Source of the DNA: Tipula vernalis
Taxonomy: Eukaryota > Arthropoda > Insecta > Diptera > Tipulidae
DNA length: 64,000 nucleotides
Assembly: GCA_958295665.1 (NCBI GenBank)
Contig: OY282558.1
Location: forward strand, 67,320,789-67,384,788
Reading direction: 5' to 3'
Numbering within the stretch: the first letter of the stretch is position 1; the number at the start of each line of letters is the position of its first letter. The translations under genes and the position numbers were made by a program. Below, in pieces: positions 56,051 through 64,000 of the stretch. The notes under the pieces are model-generated. The model did no database searches and was not told the DNA's origin. It was given only the letters and a program-made list of their open reading frames with translations.

Positions 56051-59000
56051 GGTCGTACGAAGTATCGTTATCAGACTGATATTGTTGGTGGCCTAGGACT
56101 GAGCAATACATTGAAGGCACAATTGATGGTGGTCCAATTTATTAATTATGCCTGTGAACCCCTATTTCAAGTGAGTTAAGCCAAATTATTCGTATCAATA
56201 TGGTTTGATTATGTCGATTCATTTTAAAATTTTCATCGACATTTCAAACGAAGTTCGGCCATATATGTTTTTGTTAGGCACAATCGTGTCTCATAAATTT
56301 GAAGATTTTTACGTATGGGTAACAGAGCTCTGTCATGCATTCAAGCAACAAAAAAAACACAACTTAGGTGTTAGTCTCACCGGGTGTTGTTAGTGTTTAG
56401 TGAATTAGTTTTAAATGTATTGAATATTTGAGATTTATTTAAAGACATTTAGCTACAAATAAAATGGAAAACAGCGACTTTAGTGAATTATAGTTACAGA
56501 AATTTAATGACTTCGGATGATCGAAAAGTTGAAAAAGAACCAAAAAATGGTTGAATTTCAACGGTAGGCACAAAGTGTAATTTGCTAGATGACATATTTT
56601 TACGTAAAAAAAAAAAAAAAAATCCAAGCTTTTTCTGTGTGAACATAAATGATATTATTCTCGACTTCTGAACAGCATAAATTCGTTAATTAACCTAAAT
56701 GTTAGTCGTCGGTTCTCAAAACAAAAGAATCAACAAATTTTACCTTAAATCTACCTCCAACTTATTTTTTTCAACACCTCTAATTAAGAAAACAACAAAA
56801 AAAGTTTTATCACTAAATAGCAGTCCTTGTATCATTCGGTCTATAATTCGCTTGTTAATGTAAGTCTGTATAGACATACTAACCGAGTGAATTTTTGAAA
56901 AGTTAATCCTGACAAGTTAAATGGACCACAAAAATTAATTTTATTCCGTTTCCCTTCGGTGTTTTTGTTTTGATTCTTAATCCCTTTTTTTTTTGTTCTA
57001 TCTCGGTTCCGTATACTTTTTAATTAAATTTTGATTTATTAAAAAAGAAAAGTCTACCGAAACCGTAATTAATTATTCATTTTTACAAAAGAAAATAAGT
57101 TTTTGTATTCATTTCATTCTCTTCCATTGGTATGTACAACTTTTATTTTATTTTAATTTTATTTTTTTCAGTGTTCTGCTTCTTTTGAATAAGATTTCTT
57201 GTGTGTACCTACTTTTTTCGGTTATTTTGGTTCATTCATTCTTAAATTTTCATCATTTTCGTTAAACATTTTTTTTTTTTTTTTGTGTATGCTGAGTTGT
57301 TTTTGCAGTTTTTTATTTTATTTTCAAGTAACGAATATACAGAAAATTGGTTTTGATTTTCCATTTTGCTTATCAACCAAAATACACAAGAAAAACAAAA
57401 TGCTAAATGCTAAAATTCAAACCCGTATAAAATACACATATTTACCTCCTAAAATATGTATGTATTTGCTTATATACAAAAGAAAATTACTTCAACAACA
57501 ACTCTATACAATTATAGTTGGATTTAAATAAATTAAAGTTTTCCCAAGCTTTTCATTTTTATGTGAGTGTGTTTGTTTTCCTCTATACATATATGGGAAT
57601 ACATTTTAAGAGCTGCCAAAACAATTTTAATGATAAACTTTTTCTCTCAATTCTAATTAATAAAATTCAGTCCTACATATTATATATAGTAAGAAGCCAC
57701 ACTCTTCTAGTGCCGAATCGAATTAAATCTAAGCAAAACAAAAAAAAAATCAATCTTCTCAATTTATAATTAGGAATTACCATAATAATTTTTCTTTCCC
57801 ATAACCTGATTATTCATTATAAGGAAGTGAGTTGTTTTCCACTTTCTTATCATTTTCTCGCCCCTCTCTATCGTGTCTCCCGTTCCCTATATATTATTCA
57901 TGAACAAAATTTGAATATATTTTTCCTTCTTGTGTTGGTGTTGTAAGTATACGGTCGTTGTTGATTTGGAGAAGCTTGAGGAATGTTATGGGGAAAATGA
58001 AGAAAAATTATTATTAATTTCAAGAATATTTAAATTTAATAAAAACGAGCAAAAGAATTTTTTTATTTTTTTATTTCATCTTAATAATTTTTAATGCATT
58101 ATGAAAGAGTAAAATAAGAAACGACGGTTATGAAATTTTATATAAAAATAGGACACGAGTAATGTCTTTGAAATACAGCAGTAGAACGTTGCAGTTGTTT
58201 GATTTTTTTTTTTTGTGTTCGTTTCAAATGGGATATTGATTGTTGAATTATGAACGGAATTGAATTTTTCACGAACATTTCTTGTGAATTAAACATAAAT
58301 CCAATTTTTTGAATTAATTGTCGGCACCTGAAGCGTCTGCAATTTTTTTTTTTTTACACCTGTTATTCTACATAAAATGCTCACAGGCACAAAGGCACTT
58401 TGAATAAAATATTTTCGTTCTACCAAGAACTTAGGAATAACTTAGACTACAAAAATTTGTTGATGGATAACATTTTACAGAATTTTTTCGATTTGAAAAA
58501 TTCAAGCAACTGCAGCACACTTAACACGCTTTCCCACTTTGAATTCTATAATACTTCAAAATTTAAAAATTTTATCAAAAATCCAGAAATTGATGTAATT
58601 TTCGTTAAATTTCATTCAGAGGTTGCAAATTTCAAATTCTGTAATTTTATTTGAATTTTGAATAGGACCGATAAATTGAAGTTTAGAAAATATTTCTGAT
58701 TTGTAAAAAATTTGAAATTTATAAAATTCAAAAATTGAAAAGTTTAATTTCAGAGGTATTTATATTTTAGATTACGTCAAATGTTAGTTTCTATCGACCA
58801 AAAAATCAAATTCCCCAAAATTTCAAAGCATTGCTGGTGGTATACCATTTTGGGGGATTAGGACGAAATTAGTACAGCGGAATTTGATTTCAAGTCGGGA
58901 CACCCCTTATTTTCCCTTCAAAAAAGAGTTTAGCTCATTTTAAATTGCGATTTAAATAATCATTTCAAATGTAAATGTCTAAAGAACAAATTTAAATGAG

Positions 59001-59265
59001 GAGTGAGGTGAGGTACCACCTCACTATACAACACCTTAATTACCTAGCCAAAACTCGCAATAAGTTACCTTTAGCACTAAATGCTGTGTCACTATTTGCT
59101 TTATAGGTCACTGCAAATGTACATACGTACATACATTTTTTTCAAGAAATTCATCAGGGTACTGTTAATTACAAAGCGGAAAGAGTTTTTAAGTCACGGT
59201 ATCTCCAGGTTTTAGTATTCGAAATCGCGATCGTTAATTATAATAGTTGGAACTATTTTCATGAG
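56051..59265. other. AT-rich non-coding DNA
   Basis: 56,050-56,400 is slightly less AT-rich but shows no recognisable domain. 57,150-57,180 has a splice-acceptor-like pyrimidine tract and CAG. Homopolymer T runs are common. Near 59,010 a short palindrome GTGAGGTACCACCTCAC occurs. No gene is called. Confidence 0.5.
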
Positions 59266-59269
59266 ACCT

Positions 59270-60960
59270 CTGCAAATACGACACAAAATGCGGTGAATAT
59301 CGGTTACTACTATGTTTTACGTTATTTAAAGCAGATTCAAAGTCAGAGAGATGTTTATCCCACACCGATTGGTCTTCTCAACACGATTTACACCACATTT
59401 ATCTAAAAAGCATTTAAAAGCTCCGGAACAAAATTGTTGACCACTATTAGTGAATACTGTTTATGGCACAGAGAAATTGTATTTTGAGCAGTAGCTTGTC
59501 ATAAGGGTTGAAGACATACGAAACGGAATAATTTGGATAGGGTCCTAAAAAGTCAAGATATACAAATTAGATTGGTCTGAAAACTTCTTGGAATGATCCC
59601 ATTAAGGGTTGCGTGATGTAGTTCACTGTCTTACAAGCTTTACAGATGGCGTGAGTGCTGAGGTTGAGGCATAATGCGCTTTTAGTAGACGGAATAATTA
59701 ATTTCCACTCACTTGAAATTGATTTATCATCATTAGAGCTTGAGTTAATATTGATAAGCAATTTACCATTTTCCAGTTTTAAATTTGTGGTCTCAGTATT
59801 ATTTTCCAAAAAATTCTTAATTTTAACGGTATACTCAAGATTAACATAATGAGGTGATGTATCAGCAGAAGAGATTTGTCTTAGTACAGAAATACCTCGA
59901 ACAACTAACTCGTCGGAGTTTATAAACGAGGCTTTCCTTACCACTTCGATGGAAAATTTTAAAATCAAATGTTTGTAATTTTAAGGCCCGTCGTACAAGT
60001 CGACCAGTGTGACCTCACGCAAAGATTTAATACCGTGAACAACAGCATAACACTCCAATTCCGTAATACTGTATTTTTGTTGTGCAGAATTGAGCTTCTT
60101 CGATGAAAATGCCACAGGATGTTCTTCTCCATCATCATCATACTGAAATACCACACTGCCAATTCTGGTAGTGCTAGCATCACATTGGATGAAAAATACC
60201 CGATAAAATTCATCGCATGTTAGAACAGGAGCCATGGTCATGGCTTCTTTCAAAGCATTTAGAGGATGTAGCGCTTCTGATGACCAAACGAATTTTTCCT
60301 GTTTTTTTAACAGGTTAGTTAATAAAACACTGAGTGTAGAAAAATCCTTTATAAACCGATGATAATAACCAGTCATACCAAGAAACTGACAAACTTTACG
60401 GATAGTTTTAGTGATAAATGCTCCTCCCATGTAGCGGATGTTATAAATCAAGTATATGTACATTCTACAATGGTCAGCCGGGTACCGTAAAGGCAGTCTT
60501 ATGCCTGGATCTTTCATCAAGGGAAATTTGCCAAAACGTGTCCTTGACATCAATGCTAGATATAAACCTAGTTTGATCCAAACAACTTAACAGACCCTCA
60601 ATGTTGGGTGGGCAAGGGATAATAGTCCTTTTGTTACCTCGTTTAGCTTTCGGGCATCCAGAAACAACCTTATTTTTCCCTTGGTGTTACGGGTGGATTC
60701 CATTCACAATTACCGACACAAAGTTATTGACCAGCTTAATTTCGTGAAATGTTTTTGAAGTTTTTCCTAAGCCTAAATTCTCCGAAGAAGGAAAGGTATT
60801 AACAATTTCTTGGAATTGATAACATTGAGCTTCGTTAAGCTCGTGCTCATTAGGAGGCGGACTCAGTTCTTTTTGAATTAAGTTAGAACGTACCGAAATT
60901 ATCTCTGAGACCATGGTAGGGGCAATCCCAAACTCCTTCCAAAAATCGATTCTAAAATAT
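59270..60960 (-). pseudogene. Ty3/gypsy retrotransposon remnant (pre-RT to integrase)
   Basis: Read on the reverse strand: FPSSENLGLGKTSKTFHEI (60,740-60,800) is the segment before RT. KIRLFLDARKLNE and, after a frameshift, SCLDQTRFISSIDVKDTFWQI (key words SIDVKD and WQI, 60,530-60,590) are RT blocks. The longest frame (59,981-60,553, 190 codons) holds the RT thumb (QFLGMTGYYHRFI) and RNase H (FFIQCDASTTRIGSV, FSSKKLNSAQQKYS, TELECYAV). A next frame (59,567-59,968) holds the integrase zinc tail (CKACKTV) and PLMGSFQEVFRP. Then DFLGPYP and a decayed core down to about 59,300. The RT active-site segment is missing or scrambled, and the element is split over at least five frames. Confidence 0.85.
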
Positions 60961-61099
60961 AATTTTTCAAATAGTCACAAGTATCATCAAGTGTCATACA
61001 AAATTGAAGAGACCATTGCTCTGGACATCGCTTTCCGTTGGTAATTACCTCCCGTTATGGAAAAAGAAAAGTGAAGTGGTAAAGGTTCGATTGTGCAGA

Positions 61100-61310
61100 A
61101 GCTTAATTTTTGAGAATATTCGATGCACTGAGACTTTGCATCGGATGTTTCGCGTTTCCCAAATATAATTTACATCGAGGACAGGTATTTTCGTCGGTAT
61201 TTGAAAATCCACATTTTTTACAAAATGTATGCAGACATTTTTCTAAAGGGCGTTTAGTAAAACGTCTGTCGTTGTCTAGCACAATTCCAACAATAAATTA
61301 TAGGTTTTGT
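61100..61310 (-). pseudogene. Cysteine-rich fragment upstream of gypsy remnant
   Basis: On the reverse strand, RPLEKCLHTFCKKCGF and NTCPRCKLYLGN give C-x5-C-x2-C-x12-C-x2-C, a zinc ribbon or knuckle-like array. It lies just upstream (in reverse sense) of the gypsy pol remnant and may be its gag or gag-pol junction, but the spacing is not the standard CCHC knuckle. Confidence 0.4.
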
Positions 61311-61334
61311 CAATGATTTCGGTCCTTCACTTAA

Positions 61335-61530
61335 TTGTTTGTAATCACGGCACATTCGGCCTCTGGACGAATGACGACGCCCTTCGACCTTTTCGACCCT
61401 TTAACATTCGGCCTCTCAACTCTTATGACCTTTCGATCCATTCGCCTTTCTGACATTCACCCTTTCGACATTCAAGCTTTCGAATTCGGCCTTGTGACAT
61501 TTCGCTTTTCGACCCTATTCCTACAAAGAA
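61335..61530. repeat. Degenerate ~11 bp CCTTTCGACATT minisatellite
   Basis: Repeated TTCGACC / TTCGGCC / TTTCGACATT words about every 10-20 bp. The open frames crossing it are repeat artefacts. Confidence 0.7.
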
Positions 61531-61559
61531 AAAATTATGATGATGCGGCTTCAGGGTAA

Positions 61560-62528
61560 CAATCTCCAGGTTGACATTTTTCGCGCTGTGTTGACGAAGA
61601 AATGCGAATTGCCGACTTCAACCGACGAAATTTGTGGCACAGTCACTGTGTAAATGTTGAATTTTTCCTCTCCGAATGGCGTCATATGTAGCGCCACACG
61701 TGGGGAATCCAATGCTAATTTACAGCTCTAGCGAGAGCCTTGCAAATAATGAGATAAGTTGAGAACCAAAACCTTCATTGAGGAAACCAGACTTAGAACC
61801 AGTACTCAGTAACTTAAGACATCATATACAGTTACTAAATGTATAAATGCAAGGCACTGAAGGAAAGGAACGAAGGAAGCCAGTTAAGTCGAAAATATCA
61901 CTCGGTGAATTGCCAAAATCTACTACCTCTAGATACGTAAGAGGCGACTAAAAATCCTCCCAGCCCACGTGGAAACGATATTACCAAACAACAACGTTTT
62001 ATCTTAGCACTTCTTGCACCTCTTGTCTTCAAAGGTTAACCTCCGGTATATGTCACAGTCCGACGACTTTATTTTCTACACGTCATTATTTAAGGCCATG
62101 ACGTTACATTCATTATCCGTTACCGATTTCAGCAACGTTAGGATTTCAGATTGATTTGATATGCTCACAATATTAATTGATGGAGGCTGCTTCTCTTTGG
62201 GTTTATCTTCTTGTTGCTCTATACTTTAACAGATTTATTTGAATTCCGGTGAAAATTCAGCTTTCCTCTCTTTGAAACACGCGGACAGTGAAAATCGCGT
62301 TAGTTAACGGGAATTAATTGTTGTGAAAAGTGATTAGCGAAACGATCCAATATTATAAAGAGAAACGGTGAATTTAGCTCTCGAGAATAGTGGAACACGT
62401 GTAATTGAAAAAATGAAGTTAAAGGTGAACAATATAACTGATTTGTAGTGAGGGTAAAGATGATCTTGAGTGGTATACACGTAATCAGGGCGACACCACT
62501 AGTGAATTAGGTATACTTTACAATCAAG
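61560..62528 (+). other. Upstream region (possible LTR and leader) of the + strand BEL/Pao element
   Basis: Non-coding and GC-richer than the surroundings. An LTR and leader would be expected here because the gag start follows at 62,529. I could not define LTR ends or a primer site from sequence alone, since the second LTR lies outside the window. Confidence 0.4.
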
Positions 62529-63480
62529 ATGGCAGAAGCTGTAGCGATTAAGAGATTATTGAAGAATATGGAGAGTATTCGGGAACAAGTTTGTTATTTG
62601 ATCGAACAACGCCGATAGCTGCAATCCGAGCGAATTAAGACCTCCTTAACGACCAATGGATGGACTTCCAGAATTTAGAGAAAACACTGAAGGGTAAATT
62701 TGACGAAACGAATTTGGAATTGGTAGGGAAAATTGCAGAAATTCGTTTCGAAGTGATGAAAAGTTTATTCAACTGGGCGAGAGTTAATGAAGCGCATCAA
62801 CTCGAGCAAAATAAACATACGATGGACGAATTGCTTATGAACCAAACAAATTTCATGCATGAAATCTCAACGATCAACAAACGAGAAAACGAAATACGTT
62901 TGCCTAGGGTAAACATCCCCACATTTGGAGGAGTGTACGCAGAATTCCCATCGTTCATGGATTTATTCGAAGCATCGATACACAACAGTTTCAATATAAC
63001 CAAGGTACATAAAATGCAATGTCTTAAGGGATTACTAAAGGGCGAGACATTCTCGTTGATCAACCATCTTAGTGTGACGGAAGGCAACTACGAAGAGGCT
63101 TGGGCTAAAATCAAATTGAGGTACAACAAGCCTAAACTAATAGTCCAAGGGTTGTTAAAACTATTTTTGGAGCAACCCAATACGCAACACTGTTCCACAA
63201 AGGCCCTGCGCCATCTCGTAGACTTATCTGATGAGATTATTTGTGGATTGAAAGTGCTGGGAGAGAAAGCTGAAGGACGGGATCCATGGCTTATATATAT
63301 ATTAGCCAATAAATTAGATGGTGATACTAAGGAAGCCTGGGCGCATCAGACAGCTGAGAGTGATTTTCCAACTTTATAGGAATTCTTCGAATTTCTAACT
63401 AAGAGAAGCGACGCGCTAGAGAGTCTTGACTCTATGACGAAAGTAAGGACTAGTCAGACGAGGAAAGTTACAGCGCTGAT
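62529..63480 (+). pseudogene. BEL/Pao gag (DUF1759 family)
   Basis: Begins at ATG 62,529 (MAEAVAIKRLLKNM). It meets TAG about 30 codons later, then shifts into the frame open at 62,660-63,379. The main frame shows LPRVNIPTFGG, EFPSFMDLFEASIH, KMQCLKGLLKGE and YEEAWAKIKLRYNKP, the conserved core of the DUF1759 gag of BEL/Pao elements. After the stop at 63,377-63,379 the same frame continues with EFFEFLTKRSDALESLD. The protein forms the virus-like particle that packages element RNA. Three lesions suggest it is no longer translated as one product. Confidence 0.85.
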
Positions 63481-63489
63481 GTCACAAAC

Positions 63490-64000
63490 TAAATCATGTC
63501 CATTGTGTACAGGCGGACATTATACTTGGGGGTATGTGACAAATACCTATCGTTATCCGTTTCAGCGAGAACGCAAGTAGTAGGCGAAACGAAATTATGC
63601 TTCAATTGTCTGTCGTCGAAGCACCAAGCGATAAATTGGTCGATCCAGATATAATTGCCAAAAATGTAGAAGACGCCATCACTTAACGTTGCACCATGAA
63701 GAAGAAGAAGAAAGAAAGAAGAAACCGCGAAGTCTAACATTCTGAGTGCTGTCGCACAACCCACTACTAGTAATAACTTCGCCATACTACCGACAGTCAT
63801 AATGACAGTAAAAGACAAATTCGGTAAGTTACAAAGATGTCGAGCACTATTGGACTCAGGGTCTCAAGCCTCCTTGCTTGGTGTCCGAGGATCTCATCCA
63901 ACGACTGCGTCTACCAAGAAGCAAAGCCCTTACAAGTATCGACGATCTAAATATGGAGGACATTCCGTCCGTAAAGAGCATACAACTAGCTGACCCAGAA
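63490..64000 (+). pseudogene. BEL/Pao zinc knuckle and aspartic protease (partial)
   Basis: CPLCTGGHY (near 63,498) is a zinc-knuckle-like motif that ends gag. Downstream a frame opens with CRALLDSGSQASLL (63,840-63,882). DSGSQ is the active-site signature of the DUF1758 retropepsin-like protease of BEL/Pao. After a frameshift near 63,880 another frame (VSEDLIQRLRLP, MEDIPSVKSIQLADPE) stays open to the window end. It would process the gag-pol polyprotein. The linker between knuckle and protease includes a GAAGAAGAAGAAGAAAG purine run (63,698-63,725) that may be a replication slippage expansion. Confidence 0.8.

Larger units (their letters stand above)
62529..64000 (+). mobile_element. BEL/Pao retrotransposon, 5' part, running off the window
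   Basis: The order is gag start, DUF1759-type gag, zinc knuckle and DUF1758-type aspartic protease, the normal 5' half of BEL/Pao gag-pol. RT and beyond would lie past 64,000. Lesions are few (one stop and one frameshift at the gag start, a stop at 63,377, frameshifts before and after the protease), so it is younger than the BEL remnant at 47.6-49.6 kb. Confidence 0.85.

Noticed and set aside
56205..56393. Possible exon (62 codons) in a less AT-rich stretch
   Set aside because: No motif, no convincing splice-site pair and no neighbouring exon.
61335..61559. 74-codon frame over the TTCGACC minisatellite
   Set aside because: Repeat-derived amino acid pattern only.

Overview
The window looks like AT-rich, repeat-dense DNA from an arthropod, most likely an insect. 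The evidence is the mix of eukaryotic mobile elements (BEL/Pao and Ty3/gypsy LTR elements, jockey/CR1-like non-LTR fragments, a Penelope-like element, a Tc1 transposase, a Helitron, hAT-type miniature elements), long microsatellites and very low GC. I found no intact host protein-coding gene. Almost every recognisable reading frame belongs to a mobile element, and most are broken by stops, frameshifts or nested insertions.

Layout. 1-4,078: a possible BEL-type primer site, a palindromic miniature element and two non-LTR fragments. 4,079-8,432: a DNA transposon with ~305 bp inverted ends that terminate in CACAGTG. It encodes what reads, by eye, as a RAG1/Transib-type DDE recombinase with a RAG1-N-terminus-like zinc motif. 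It is interrupted by a Penelope-like segment flanked by a ~596 bp direct duplication of the transposase gene. 8,434-10,341: a palindromic MITE and a second, longer copy of the same Penelope-like element with inverted arms. 10,938-13,140: a BEL fragment and degenerate minisatellites. 14,890-16,986: a Tc1 fragment and a decayed gypsy element. 16,987-20,705: an Academ-like transposon (transposase C-terminal part plus XPG-like nuclease) inserted in the gypsy remnant. 20,817-22,323: a hAT-type non-autonomous element with a perfect 8 bp target duplication. 22,810-26,170: a Helitron Rep/helicase gene running into a satellite array with two unit lengths. 26,200-27,060: a nested palindrome.

27-36.6 kb is mostly unique AT-rich DNA. 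36.9-43.75 kb is a macrosatellite with units of roughly 1.1-1.45 kb, and related sequence returns at 50.3-56.0 kb. 47.65-49.56 kb holds a reverse-strand BEL/Pao remnant and 59.3-60.95 kb a reverse-strand gypsy remnant. A BEL/Pao element on the + strand starts near 62.5 kb and runs off the window end.

The most notable item is the CACAGTG-ended RAG1-like transposon. The heptamer ends, the zinc motif, the second and third catalytic acidic residues and a GN-x-x-RKL motif are all visible, while the first catalytic Asp seems to be lost. Family names rest on motif recognition by eye, not on alignment or database search.
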